This document shows positions 1 to 8,406 of a stretch of 64,000 nt of DNA, piece after piece; the stretch's first letter is position 1; the number at the start of each line of letters is the position of its first letter. The DNA lies in NCBI RefSeq assembly GCF_028735875.1, contig NZ_CP117834.1, positions 3,832,001-3,896,000 on the forward strand. The letters are read 5' to 3'. The DNA comes from Shouchella hunanensis (GTDB lineage Bacteria; Bacillota; Bacilli; Bacillales; Bacillaceae_D). Position numbers and translations under genes: made by a program. A model generated the notes under the pieces. The model did not search any database, was not told the DNA's origin, and was given only the letters and a program-made list of their open reading frames with translations.

Positions 1-21
1 TTTTCAAAAAGATGCTGTCTA

Positions 22-55
22 TTTGTCGTGAAAGAACCTCACTAGTTTTGTCGAA
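22..55 (-). promoter_or_regulatory. Spo0A boxes, probable sirA promoter region
   Basis: TTTGTCGAA at 47-55 is a perfect match to the Spo0A box TTTGTCRAA, and TTTGTCGTG at 22-30 is a partial second copy. In B. subtilis the gene following tkt is sirA (yneE), which is activated by Spo0A~P, and here this DNA lies just past the tkt terminator. The downstream gene itself is outside the window, so its identity is inferred from synteny. Confidence 0.5.
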
Positions 56-101
56 TACCGTATGAAAAGCACCTATTCTGGTTGTCTCTGTTTTTTCTTT
101 T

Positions 102-142
102 AAAAAAAGCCTATGATTCACTGAAGTAGTCAATCATAGGCT
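102..142 (-). terminator. Intrinsic terminator of tkt
   Basis: The 11-bp arms AGCCTATGATT (108-118) and AATCATAGGCT (132-142) form a perfect stem. On the minus strand it is followed by a run of T (102-108). It lies directly after the tkt stop codon. Confidence 0.9.
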
Positions 143-148
143 GCATTC

Positions 149-2143
149 TTATGAAAGTAGTGCTTTTACTTTGCTCACTACATTTTCAACAGTAAAACCA
201 TACTCGGCAATGATTTCATCCCCAGCACCAGAAGCGCCAAATGTATCAATAGTGAGTGTATCGCCTTCATCACCAATGTACTTTGCCCATCCTAGAGAAG
301 CGCCCATCTCAATAGCAAGACGTGCTTTAACGTGTTTTGGAATCACTGCATCTTTATATTCTTTCGGCTGTGCTTCAAAACGATCCCAGCTTGGCATACT
401 TACAACAGAAACATCAATTTTCTCTTGTGCAAGTGCTGCTTTCGCTTTCATCGCAAGTTGTACTTCAGACCCTGTTGCCAATAAAATGGCATCTGGTTCA
501 CCTTTGGCTTCTGAAAGTACGTATCCACCTTTTTTCACACCTTCATATGCTTTCGTTGTTGTTTCTTCTTGTGTATCAACATTTTGACGGCTTAATACGA
601 GTACCGTTGGCTCTTTCTGGGACTCTAGCGCAAGTTTCCATGCTGCTGCGGTTTCATTCCCATCTCCAGGACGAACAACAGATAAACCTGGCATTGCACG
701 TAAAGCCGCTAACTGTTCAACCGGCTCGTGGGTTGGACCATCTTCACCAACAGCGATGCTATCATGAGTTAATACATACGTTACTGGAACGCCCATCAAA
801 GCGGACAGACGAATGGCTGGACGTACATAATCTGAGAAAACAAAGAATGTACCACCGAATACTTTTAAACCACCGTGTAGCGCCATTCCATTCAATGCAC
901 AACCCATTGCAAACTCACGAACACCGAACCAAATGTTTCGTCCAGCATAGTTGTCTCTACCAAAATTGCTCTCGTTCGTTAGCGTGGTTTTATTTGAACC
1001 AGCTAAATCAGCAGAACCACCAAATAATTCTGGAACATGTGCTGCTAAAGCATTTAACGCTTCCCCTGAAGAAGCACGTGTAGCCAAGCTTTTCCCTGCT
1101 TCATAAGTCGGTAACGCTTGATCAAATCCTTCTGGTAAGTCTCCTGCAAAAGCACGCTCATATTGTGCGGCAAGCTCCGGGTTTTCTGCTTTATAAGCAG
1201 CGAACAATTCATTCCACTCATCTTCATGCTTTTGTCCTTGCTCTTTTACAGACGTAAAGTATTCACTTACTTCTTCAGGAATATGGAAGTCTTCCTCATA
1301 TGTCCATTTGTACGCTTCTTTTGTAAGCGCTACTTCATCTGATCCTAATGGAGAACCGTGAGAAGCTGATTTCGCTGATTTGTTTGGTGAACCAAACCCG
1401 ATAACTGTTTTCACTTCAATTAGTGTTGGACGATAAGATGTTTTTGCTTCTTTAATCGCTTTGTTAATCTCTGCTAAATCCATTCCATCTTCTACGTATA
1501 TCACATTCCAACCATAGGCCTTGAAGCGATCTTCCACACTTTCAGAAAATGATTCATGTAGATCTCCATCAAGAGAGATATCGTTTGAATCGTATAACAC
1601 AACAAGACGATTTAACTTTAAGTGACCAGCTAGTGACGCCGCTTCTGCTGATACCCCTTCCATTAAATCCCCATCGCCACAAATGGCATACGTATAGTGG
1701 TCGACAATTTCGTGGTTTGCCGTGTTATACGTTGCCGCTAAGTGACGCTCTGCCATTGCCATCCCTACAGCCATAGCAATTCCTTGACCGAGTGGACCCG
1801 TCGTTGCTTCTACACCAGGTGTATGACCGTATTCAGGGTGACCCGGTGTACGGCTTCCTAATTGACGGAAAGATTTTAAATCATCTAGTGTTACATCATA
1901 ACCTGTTAAATGTAAAAGGCTATATAAAAGCATAGAACCGTGTCCAGCTGATAAAACGAAACGATCGCGGTTTGTCCAGTTCGGATTAGCTGGATTGTGG
2001 TTCATGTGGTTTGCCCACAAATCCAACGCCATAGGTGCTGCGCCCATCGGCATACCTGGGTGACCAGAATTGGCTTTCTCAATACTATCAATAGAAAGTG
2101 TTCGGATCGTATTTACCGCTAATTCTTCAATATTTTTATTCAT
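149..2143 (-). CDS. tkt: Transketolase
   Basis: This is a thiamine-diphosphate enzyme of the non-oxidative pentose phosphate pathway that moves two-carbon units from ketose to aldose phosphates in the cytosol. The protein of 664 residues has the usual family length. Visible marks are the [15 protein letters not shown] segment near residue 68 and the ThDP-binding GDGDLMEG...N stretch near residue 156. The longer frame begins nine bases upstream at a GTG, but GAAAGGG sits nine bases before the ATG at 2143 and that start gives [11 protein letters not shown], as in other Bacillus transketolases. It is a single gene behind the ynzC terminator and ends at its own terminator. Confidence 0.97.
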   Translation of the reverse strand: MNKNIEELAVNTIRTLSIDSIEKANSGHPGMPMGAAPMALDLWANHMNHNPANPNWTNRDRFVLSAGHGSMLLYSLLHLTGYDVTLDDLKSFRQLGSRTPGHPEYGHTPGVEATTGPLGQGIAMAVGMAMAERHLAATYNTANHEIVDHYTYAICGDGDLMEGVSAEAASLAGHLKLNRLVVLYDSNDISLDGDLHESFSESVEDRFKAYGWNVIYVEDGMDLAEINKAIKEAKTSYRPTLIEVKTVIGFGSPNKSAKSASHGSPLGSDEVALTKEAYKWTYEEDFHIPEEVSEYFTSVKEQGQKHEDEWNELFAAYKAENPELAAQYERAFAGDLPEGFDQALPTYEAGKSLATRASSGEALNALAAHVPELFGGSADLAGSNKTTLTNESNFGRDNYAGRNIWFGVREFAMGCALNGMALHGGLKVFGGTFFVFSDYVRPAIRLSALMGVPVTYVLTHDSIAVGEDGPTHEPVEQLAALRAMPGLSVVRPGDGNETAAAWKLALESQKEPTVLVLSRQNVDTQEETTTKAYEGVKKGGYVLSEAKGEPDAILLATGSEVQLAMKAKAALAQEKIDVSVVSMPSWDRFEAQPKEYKDAVIPKHVKARLAIEMGASLGWAKYIGDEGDTLTIDTFGASGAGDEIIAEYGFTVENVVSKVKALLS

Positions 2144-2187
2144 ATGTAACACCCTTTCATTCTTCTTACGTCTCCATCATAAACAAA

Positions 2188-2226
2188 ATAAAAAAAATGT
2201 ACAAGCCTGACAGAAGCTTGTACATT
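2188..2226 (-). terminator. Intrinsic terminator of the yneA-like/yneB/ynzC operon
   Basis: AATGTACAAGC (2196-2206) pairs with GCTTGTACATT (2216-2226). A long T-run follows on the minus strand (A-rich 2188-2197). It overlaps the ynzC stop codon. Confidence 0.9.
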
Positions 2227-2464
2227 AATGAAGTCGAGTTTGCTTTTGAGCTTTACTGTCTTTTAGCTTTTGTGGCGTTACGTCACTACCCTTTTCGTCG
2301 ACTACTTTCACAGAATGAAGCTGGTTTTTAAAGGCTGAACGAAATGTACTTAAATACTCTTTACGCAATGCCTGTTGTTCTTCTTTTTGGGCTTTCGTCA
2401 ATCCTGTTGTTTTCGCTAATTGGGAAAGCTCATTTATACGGTTTAGCTTCGTTTTTGGTAACAA
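2225..2464 (-). CDS. ynzC: DUF896/UPF0291 protein YnzC
   Basis: This small basic soluble protein of 79 residues belongs to the DUF896 family. The N-terminal part LNRINELSQLAKT followed by a KEEQQALRKEYLSTFR segment and SDVTP is the family pattern, and the B. subtilis homologue forms a helical hairpin. Its molecular role is unknown. It is the third gene of the SOS operon after the yneA-like gene and yneB, as in B. subtilis. Translation starts at TTG (2464), with AGGTG seven bases upstream. Confidence 0.9.
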   Translation of the reverse strand: MLPKTKLNRINELSQLAKTTGLTKAQKEEQQALRKEYLSTFRSAFKNQLHSVKVVDEKGSDVTPQKLKDSKAQKQTRLH

Positions 2465-2510
2465 TGAAAATCACCTGTCCTTTTATTGTCATCATAGCAT
2501 CTTCATTGCC

Positions 2511-3366
<856 letters not shown>

Positions 3367-3386
3367 TATAAGATCACCCGTTCGTA

Positions 3387-3435
3387 AGAATATTTGTTCT
3401 TACATGAGAATAGCTCGAACTTTTGTTCGTGTCAA
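3387..3435 (-). promoter_or_regulatory. SOS promoter of the yneA-like operon with two LexA boxes
   Basis: On the minus strand TTGACA (3430-3435) and TATTCT (3407-3412) are separated by exactly 17 bases. The spacer holds the perfect LexA box CGAACTTTTGTTCG (3416-3429, plus-strand reading). A second near-consensus box AGAATATTTGTTCT (3387-3400) lies downstream of the start point and is embedded in a larger palindrome (3384-3403). Binding of LexA here would block the operon until DNA damage. Confidence 0.88.
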
Positions 3436-3445
3436 CCCCTTTTTT

Positions 3446-3485
3446 AGAACTTATGTTTGCGTTCGTATGTTCGATGTGCTACAGT
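3446..3485 (+). promoter_or_regulatory. lexA promoter with LexA box
   Basis: AGAACTTATGTTTG (3446-3459) matches the Bacillus LexA box with end changes and overlaps a possible -35 TTTGCG (3456-3461). A -10 like TACAGT (3480-3485) follows after 18 bases. A half site GTATGTTCG lies in the spacer. This is the expected autoregulation of lexA; the -35 and -10 assignments are weak. Confidence 0.6.
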
Positions 3486-3522
3486 AAGGGTACGAATACA
3501 TAGATAAAGCGGGTGATGAGGA

Positions 3523-4152
3523 GTGTCAAAACTATCTACTAGACAAGAAGAAATACTATTATTTATTAAAGATGAAGTGAAAAAGAAAGGGTATCCACCT
3601 TCCGTTCGTGAAATTGGAGAAGCAGTTGGATTAGCATCAAGCTCTACTGTGCACGGCCACCTTGCACGACTTGAAAAGAAAGGCTACATTCGTCGAGATC
3701 CAACAAAGCCAAGAGCGATTGAAGTTCTTTCCCTCGAAGAAACAGCTGATGAAGCGGTTATTATACGTGAAAAAACCCGCTACATTCCTGTTGTTGGTAA
3801 AGTAACGGCTGGTAGCCCTATTACAGCAATTGAAAATGTGGAGGACTATATTCCACTTCCAGACCATATGGCTGGTCACGAACAAGTGTATGCGCTTGTT
3901 ATCCAAGGGGAAAGCATGATTGAGGCTGGTATATTGGATGGCGATCAAGTGTATGTGAAACAAACGCAAACAGCAGATAACGGGGACATTATAGTAGCGA
4001 TGACTGACGAACACGAAGCGACTGTTAAACGATTTTTCCGTGAGAAAAACTACATTCGTTTACAACCAGAAAATTCAACAATGGACCCAATTATTTTAGA
4101 CAACTGTACAATACTAGGAAAAGTCATTGGCGTATTTCGCACTATCCATTAA
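3523..4152 (+). CDS. lexA: SOS repressor LexA
   Basis: LexA represses the SOS genes and cleaves itself when RecA filaments form. The winged-helix domain (1-70) includes the recognition segment [16 protein letters not shown]. The cleavage pair A96-G97 (TAGSP), the catalytic serine S131 in [15 protein letters not shown] and the lysine K169 in ATVKRFF are all present, so self-cleavage should work. The length of 209 residues is normal. The start is GTG at 3523. It is transcribed divergently from the yneA-like operon, and both promoters carry LexA boxes. Two other likely targets in this window are dinB and recA. Confidence 0.97.
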   Translation: MSKLSTRQEEILLFIKDEVKKKGYPPSVREIGEAVGLASSSTVHGHLARLEKKGYIRRDPTKPRAIEVLSLEETADEAVIIREKTRYIPVVGKVTAGSPITAIENVEDYIPLPDHMAGHEQVYALVIQGESMIEAGILDGDQVYVKQTQTADNGDIIVAMTDEHEATVKRFFREKNYIRLQPENSTMDPIILDNCTILGKVIGVFRTIH

Positions 4153-4153
4153 G

Positions 4154-4181
4154 AAAAGCACTGGGGGCTCCCAGTGCTTTT
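4154..4181. terminator. Bidirectional terminator between lexA and the MFS gene
   Basis: AAAAGCACTGGG (4154-4165) pairs with CCCAGTGCTTTT (4170-4181), with T-runs in both directions. It serves the converging lexA and MFS transporter genes, and the MFS stop codon touches its right arm. Confidence 0.9.
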
Positions 4182-5414
4182 TTACTGTTCATTTACCGTT
4201 TCCTGTTCTTCTTTCTTTTGTTCCTGCGACAACAACCATTTCAGTACAGCAGCTGTTAGTAAAAACAGCACGCCTGCGCTGATAAAGACATAGGATATAC
4301 CGAAACTTGCTGCGAGTAATCCCCCAGACACAGGACCTAGCACATTCCCTAAAAAACGAAAGCTTTGATTATAGCCGAGCACTTCTCCTTGCATGGAAAT
4401 TGGACACGCTTGACGAATAAATGCGGTCGTACAAGGAATTAAGCCCCCGACTGCCAATCCGAAAATAAACCGTAACACAATTAACTGCCATAAAGAATCG
4501 ACAAAACCTTGAGGGATAAAGAACAATCCTGATAAAATTAAAAGTAAAAGCATGACTTTTTCATGCCCAATGCGATCACCTAGTTGACCCCATTTTCTTG
4601 TTGACAGTAAATTACCGAGGCCTGTAATCGAAAAAGCCACTCCCGCTAAAAACGCCATATTTTCTGTTGAACTCGTCAAATCATTGACAAATAAAGCGAG
4701 TAGCGGTTGAATGCTAAACAGTGCCATTTGAATAATGAGCGCAACGACCATCACCATCAGAAGGATCGGAGACCGCACGATAAACTGAATGACTTCTTTC
4801 GCGGAATACCGCTTCTTCTTTTCTCCTTTTTCTTCATAAATGACTTCTTTGACACCAAAGACAACTAGAAAAGAAGCAAACGTTAAGATAGAAGCCGTCA
4901 AAATAAAGGTCAGCTCCATTCCAACGGTGTCTGCAATTAGCCCACCAAATAATGGTCCTAGTAAACCTCCTGATACAGTTCCTGTTTGTAACGTTCCAAG
5001 CGTTTCTCCTGCTGTGCGTTTGCTACTTTGAGCAGCAATCAACGCCATAGAAGCAGGAATAAACCCTGTTGCTAAACCCATAAAGGCGCGCAAAACAAAT
5101 AACGCTTCAACAGAATTAACATAGCCCATTAAAAAGACAGAAATAGCAATGCCAAATCCTGTTCCAATTAAAACTTTCTTTCGTCCATAACGATCGCCAA
5201 TTCTACCCCATATTGGTGCGACAAGAAACGCTACTAAAAAAGAAACGCCAAACACGAAACCCGACCATCTTTGCACATCTTCTCCTGAATACTGTCCGAA
5301 CGATTCAATGTACAAGGATAAAAAAGGAATGACCATCGTCATGCTTGCGCCAACAAATAGGTTGGCAAACCACATAATAAGTAAATTACGCTTTTCTGCT
5401 TTTATACCGATCAC
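4182..5414 (-). CDS. MFS multidrug exporter (DHA1 type)
   Basis: The protein is a twelve-helix drug:H+ antiporter of the cytoplasmic membrane. It shows motif A GRIGDRYGRKK after helix 2 and the antiporter motif C in GTVSGGLLGPLFGG (helix 5), with a charged loop (EEKGEKKKR) between the halves and a charged tail. It resembles MdtG/TetA(L)-like Bacillus exporters; the substrate cannot be read. The frame is open back to a TTG at 5450, but that codon lies at the predicted transcription start of a good promoter, so I chose the GTG at 5414, which gives the usual short N-terminus before helix 1 (KRNLLIMWF). AAGGTGATC overlaps this codon, so the real start remains uncertain. Confidence 0.8.
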   Translation of the reverse strand: MIGIKAEKRNLLIMWFANLFVGASMTMVIPFLSLYIESFGQYSGEDVQRWSGFVFGVSFLVAFLVAPIWGRIGDRYGRKKVLIGTGFGIAISVFLMGYVNSVEALFVLRAFMGLATGFIPASMALIAAQSSKRTAGETLGTLQTGTVSGGLLGPLFGGLIADTVGMELTFILTASILTFASFLVVFGVKEVIYEEKGEKKKRYSAKEVIQFIVRSPILLMVMVVALIIQMALFSIQPLLALFVNDLTSSTENMAFLAGVAFSITGLGNLLSTRKWGQLGDRIGHEKVMLLLLILSGLFFIPQGFVDSLWQLIVLRFIFGLAVGGLIPCTTAFIRQACPISMQGEVLGYNQSFRFLGNVLGPVSGGLLAASFGISYVFISAGVLFLLTAAVLKWLLSQEQKKEEQETVNEQ

Positions 5415-5419
5415 CTTCG

Positions 5420-5440
5420 TTACATAAGGATGCTCCTTAT
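5420..5440 (-). promoter_or_regulatory. AUG-UAA minigene and SD hairpin in the MFS leader
   Basis: On the minus strand AAGGAG (5433-5438) is followed after seven bases by ATG (5423-5425) and directly by TAA. The Shine-Dalgarno lies in the perfect palindrome ATAAGGA-GCA-TCCTTAT (5424-5440). This start-stop element precedes the GTG chosen for the exporter by six bases. It may set up stalling or reinitiation, which is inference from layout only. Confidence 0.45.
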
Positions 5441-5455
5441 TATTTCGCAACTCTA

Positions 5456-5484
5456 AATATATGCGAAAAAAAAACAGCCGTCAA
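5456..5484 (-). promoter_or_regulatory. Sigma-A promoter of the MFS exporter
   Basis: On the minus strand TTGACG (5479-5484) and TATATT (5456-5461) are separated by 17 bases. The predicted start point is near 5449, which leaves a leader of about 35 bases. Confidence 0.65.
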
Positions 5485-5556
5485 ACCTCTTTTACGCGCT
5501 AAATCCGTAAAAAAAGGATTAAAACAGCTACTTTCCTTCCTCTTGATTCTTTTTTC

Positions 5557-5583
5557 ACACTTCTTGAAAAAAAACATAATCTA
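5557..5583 (+). promoter_or_regulatory. Candidate sigma-K promoter of the 30-aa peptide
   Basis: CATAATCTA (5575-5583) fits the sigma-K -10 CATAnnnTA, and AC at 5557-5558 lies 16 bases upstream as the -35. The predicted start point lies about 25 bases before the ATG at 5614. Confidence 0.5.
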
Positions 5584-5613
5584 TTGATAACCACTATATA
5601 GGAGGCGAATGGA

Positions 5614-5706
5614 ATGGATCTTTCAGATGAAATGGTGTTACTCATTACCATTCTCGTACTATTTATCTTATTAATTATTGTTGGAATTATTTTGTTTTAC
5701 CTGTAG
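5614..5706 (+). CDS. 30-aa YjcZ-type sporulation membrane peptide
   Basis: A perfect AGGAGG (5600-5605) sits eight bases before ATG, followed by 30 codons and TAG. The peptide is MDLSDEM followed by one hydrophobic helix whose core LVLFILLIIVG matches the signature of the tiny transmembrane proteins of spore formers (YjcZ family, consensus FALLVVFILLIIVGAAFI). It lacks the usual glycine-rich N-terminus. A sigma-K-like promoter precedes it. Function in the family is unknown; a spore or mother-cell membrane location is likely. It converges with dinB. Confidence 0.75.
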   Translation: MDLSDEMVLLITILVLFILLIIVGIILFYL

Positions 5707-5759
5707 TCAACGTTATTCCACTACTGCAACAGCAATACATGTCACATTAGATAGTCATT

Positions 5760-6869
5760 TTAAAACAAAGATAAGGTTTGATAACGGATTTCAACAAGGT
5801 TTGTTACACTTAAACCAAGCAACCGTACTTGACGATCCACCGTTCCATAAGCTAGCCACAGTTCTTGGGCATACCTGTACAGATCATCCCATTTGTGAAC
5901 ATAATCAGGCAAGCTAATACGTCGTGTAATCGTATCAAATGAACGATAGCGAATTTTAATAACAATGGTTTTTCCTTGTTTTTTCACACGCTCAAGAGAG
6001 GATTGCACTTCTTCAGCAAGCACCCGTAACTTTCGCAAAACGTCTTCATCTGTCACGAGGGGTTGAGAATACGTATGTTCTTTCCCGACGGATTTACGAT
6101 CCCGGTGGACTTTTAACCGATTATGATCAATTCCCCTTGCACGCTTATAATAAGAAAGACCCGCTTTGCCAAAATGATGAACGAGATCGAGTTGAGTTAA
6201 CTGATACAAGTCATTTCCGGTATAGATATGCAAGCTATGCATTTTCGCCGCTGTTTTCGGTCCAATTCCAGGAAATTTTTCTACCGGCAGTTCTTTTATA
6301 AACGCTTCTGCTCGATCAGGTGGAATAACGGTTAAACCAGCCGGTTTCTTTAAATCGGAAGCGATTTTAGCGAGAAATTTATTATAGGAAACACCTGCTG
6401 AACTCGTCAGTCCAGTCTTCTCCCAGATCTCACGTTGAATATGCCGAGCTAGTTTGCTCGCGCTTACTTCTCCCAAACGATTTGTTGTCACATCTAAATA
6501 CGCTTCATCAATTGACATCGGTTCTACTAGGTCTGTGTATGCAAGCATAACTTCACGAACTTTCAAAGACGCCTCCTGGTACGCTTTATAGTTACCAGAT
6601 ATGAAAATTCCTTCCGGGCAACGCTTGTACGCTTCATATGCACTCATGGCTGAATGAATTCCGTACTTTCTTGCTTCATAGTTCGCCGTGGAGACAATGC
6701 CTTTACCTCCTGTTTTTCTTGGGTGTTTTGCAATAATAACAGGCTTTCCTTTTAAAGAAGGATTATCCCGTTCTTCTACAGATGAAAAAAAAGCATCCAT
6801 ATCAATGTGAATGATTTTTCGTGACGTATCCCGATATGGCTCAGGCAGCTTAAAATTGTGATTTGCCAT
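5760..6869 (-). CDS. dinB: DNA polymerase IV (Y family)
   Basis: This error-prone lesion-bypass polymerase of 369 residues has the N-terminal catalytic motif IHIDMDAFFSSVEE with its acidic metal ligand D24 region, the SIDEAYLD motif near residue 120, a helix-hairpin-helix (FPGIGPKTAAKM) and the little-finger domain. The C-terminal QTLSLF is a beta-clamp binding peptide. The ATG at 6869 has AGAGGCGG upstream. It stands alone, not with the B. subtilis yqj genes, behind a promoter whose spacer contains a LexA-like box, so SOS induction is likely. Confidence 0.95.
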   Translation of the reverse strand: MANHNFKLPEPYRDTSRKIIHIDMDAFFSSVEERDNPSLKGKPVIIAKHPRKTGGKGIVSTANYEARKYGIHSAMSAYEAYKRCPEGIFISGNYKAYQEASLKVREVMLAYTDLVEPMSIDEAYLDVTTNRLGEVSASKLARHIQREIWEKTGLTSSAGVSYNKFLAKIASDLKKPAGLTVIPPDRAEAFIKELPVEKFPGIGPKTAAKMHSLHIYTGNDLYQLTQLDLVHHFGKAGLSYYKRARGIDHNRLKVHRDRKSVGKEHTYSQPLVTDEDVLRKLRVLAEEVQSSLERVKKQGKTIVIKIRYRSFDTITRRISLPDYVHKWDDLYRYAQELWLAYGTVDRQVRLLGLSVTNLVEIRYQTLSLF

Positions 6870-6907
6870 AACAAACCCGCCTCTTTCGTTTTTTCCTCGT
6901 ACTATCC

Positions 6908-6936
6908 ATTATAGGGGAACGTATGATCGAAGTCAA
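6908..6936 (-). promoter_or_regulatory. dinB promoter with LexA box in the spacer
   Basis: On the minus strand TTGACT (6931-6936) and TATAAT (6908-6913) are 17 bases apart. The spacer reads CGATCATACGTTCC (6916-6929), a LexA box CGAACnnnnGTTCG with changes in the left half and at the last base. Confidence 0.8.
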
Positions 6937-7228
6937 TTAAATTCGGTTGTACCATTTCTAGCCAGAACTCTTAGGTACCAAAAAATGACTTCTCAACAAG
7001 AATAAATCTTTCTATTGAGATCTGGAGATAAACCACCTATTTGCTATGTTTCCTTTCAGAGTGGTTTCAAATAACGAGCATCACTGAAGAATAAACCTAA
7101 ACGCATATTTTATCGTGTCTAACAGTTAGAGGCATAGCTAATAGACACCTCTATTCAAACATTCTATAACTTGTAAATCCTATTAGCTTCATACAGTATC
7201 TATTCCATTAGATGCTTTTCCTATGTAT
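6937..7228. other. Gene-free AT-rich stretch
   Basis: No frame with a ribosome binding site was found on either strand. It holds an imperfect stem (TGTCT...AGACA, about 7116-7147) and AAACCAC/GTGGTTT arms (7031-7037 and 7060-7066). It may be decayed sequence at the edge of the coat-gene island. Confidence 0.4.
6970..6988. repeat. Left copy of a 19-bp imperfect direct repeat
   Basis: CTTAGGTACCAAAAAATGA matches CTTAAGTACCAAAAACTGA at 8407-8425 in 17 of 19 positions. The two copies flank the cotX/cotW-like island. Confidence 0.4.
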
Positions 7229-7255
7229 AAAGAGGGCGAACAACTCTCCCTCTTT
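7229..7255 (-). terminator. Terminator of the cotX-like gene
   Basis: AAAGAGGG (7229-7236) pairs with CCCTCTTT (7248-7255), just past the cotX stop. The T-run is short (TTTATA), so strength is uncertain. Confidence 0.65.
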
Positions 7256-7263
7256 TAAAACGA

Positions 7264-7770
7264 TTACAAGATATCTAATCTTACAAGCAACGCTAAAAGG
7301 ATTTGAAGCAAAAGTTGAATGTTAACGGCAATTTGTGTATCAGTTGTAGTAACATCAACATTTTTAGAGTTTTCAACAACAGTTTTTTGATAGTTTAACT
7401 GTTTGATTTTAGAACTTTGCAGAAGTTCTTGAGTGATCTTATCAGCTTTTTCGCTGTCTGCAATGGAAATACTGATGACTAACGCAATAGCGGTTTGTAA
7501 AGATGCTTGTAATGAAAGAGCTGCTTTCGTATCAGTAGAATTTACTGTTACATCACAAGAATCTTTAATTAGGATAAACTCTTCTGACAATTGCAATGTC
7601 TTGTTAACTTGTGAAGCACCTTGAGTAGGTGAACCTCCATTATTATCCATTGGATGACATGCTTCTGGATCTAAAGCCGACCAACGCTTGTTATTTCTCC
7701 AATGAGATTCGTGATCCTCACATTTCTTACACTCTTTTTCTTCAACTTCAATATGACTTTCTTCACTCAT
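7264..7770 (-). CDS. cotX: Spore coat protein X family (CotX)
   Basis: The protein is a component of the insoluble outer coat/crust. After a Cys/His-rich N-terminus (CKKCEDHES) comes WSALDPEACHPMD, close to the WVALDPDCDHPLD of B. subtilis CotX. Two Coat_X repeats follow, each of the form acidic/SCDVTVNSTDTKAALSLQ or NVDVTTTDTQIAVNIQ plus a long hydrophobic stretch. The length of 168 residues is typical. The ATG at 7770 has GAAGGGG ten bases upstream; the frame extends seven codons further without a binding site. A sigma-K-type promoter lies at 7801-7833, fitting late mother-cell expression. Confidence 0.9.
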   Translation of the reverse strand: MSEESHIEVEEKECKKCEDHESHWRNNKRWSALDPEACHPMDNNGGSPTQGASQVNKTLQLSEEFILIKDSCDVTVNSTDTKAALSLQASLQTAIALVISISIADSEKADKITQELLQSSKIKQLNYQKTVVENSKNVDVTTTDTQIAVNIQLLLQILLALLVRLDIL

Positions 7771-7800
7771 TTCTAATACCCCTTCCTTCATAGTCTACTT

Positions 7801-7833
7801 TACTTTATGTCGTAATATATTTTTTGCTTGGGC
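7801..7833 (-). promoter_or_regulatory. Sigma-K-type promoter of cotX
   Basis: On the minus strand CATAAAGTA (7801-7809) matches the sigma-K -10. It is preceded at a 15-base distance by GCCCAAGCA (7825-7833). The same arrangement occurs before the cotW-like gene with identical spacing. Confidence 0.65.
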
Positions 7834-7859
7834 AGATTAATTAAGGGCTTTTACCTGTT

Positions 7860-8246
7860 TTAAAATCTTCTTCGGTTAACAAATGAATTTGGATTGTGCT
7901 TCCTAGTAATCACAGCTGGTCTCTCATAAAAATCGTTTGAATCAGCTGACATCCCATTATTAACCTCGTAAGAATCTTCTTTTTCTGGAGAATTTGCAGA
8001 ATCGGTCAGTTTCTTTCTTAATAGGCTCTTCTCTAAATTACTAGAATCAAAAGAAGTTTTCATTGGTTTCCCTACAGTATCCATGTCTATATTCTGCAAA
8101 AACTTATTGACTTCTGTTTGAATATCTACGACGGTACTCTTTACTTTTGCTTGATCCGTTAAAGATAGATCTTTAGAAACATTCACATTATACTTGTCTA
8201 AAATACGGCCTACTACTACCTCCACTAAGTGTTGGTGATTATTCAT
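7860..8246 (-). CDS. Probable spore coat protein, CotW-like
   Basis: The protein of 128 residues begins MNNHQHLVEVVVGRILDKYNV, followed by a segment VSKDLSLTDQAKVKSTVVDIQTEVNKFLQN that resembles the start of B. subtilis CotW (LVQNIFSKHGV... LVKDLQ). The rest is polar and ends RRRF. In B. subtilis cotW is next to cotX, which supports the call, but the similarity is weak. The ATG at 8246 is preceded by GGAAGGGG as in cotX. A longer frame exists (ATG at 8330, 156 aa, or the ATG at 8387), but the 8387 start overlaps the predicted -10 element. Confidence 0.6.
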   Translation of the reverse strand: MNNHQHLVEVVVGRILDKYNVNVSKDLSLTDQAKVKSTVVDIQTEVNKFLQNIDMDTVGKPMKTSFDSSNLEKSLLRKKLTDSANSPEKEDSYEVNNGMSADSNDFYERPAVITRKHNPNSFVNRRRF

Positions 8247-8372
8247 GTTGACTTCCCCTTCCAGTAAATTCGTATTTAAGAATGGTTTTTCACACTTTAG
8301 AACATTATTTCTTCTATACTTTTCGTTCATCTTATCCTTCAGTTGTATCCCCATAAATCCATTCTTTCTAAG

Positions 8373-8405
8373 TAGTTTATGTTTCAATACATTTTTTGAT
8401 TGGGC
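8373..8405 (-). promoter_or_regulatory. Sigma-K-type promoter of the cotW-like gene
   Basis: On the minus strand CATAAACTA (8373-8381) matches CATAnnnTA. GCCCAATCA (8397-8405) lies 15 bases upstream, the same spacing and nearly the same sequence as the cotX promoter. It leaves a leader of about 120 bases before the ATG at 8246. Confidence 0.65.
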
Positions 8406-8406
8406 C

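Noticed and set aside
337-1083. Long plus-strand open frame opposite tkt
   Set aside because: It is a shadow of the conserved transketolase, with no binding site and a composition unlike a real protein.
5448-5450. TTG as start of the MFS gene
   Set aside because: It coincides with the predicted transcription start and has no binding site; kept only as an alternative.
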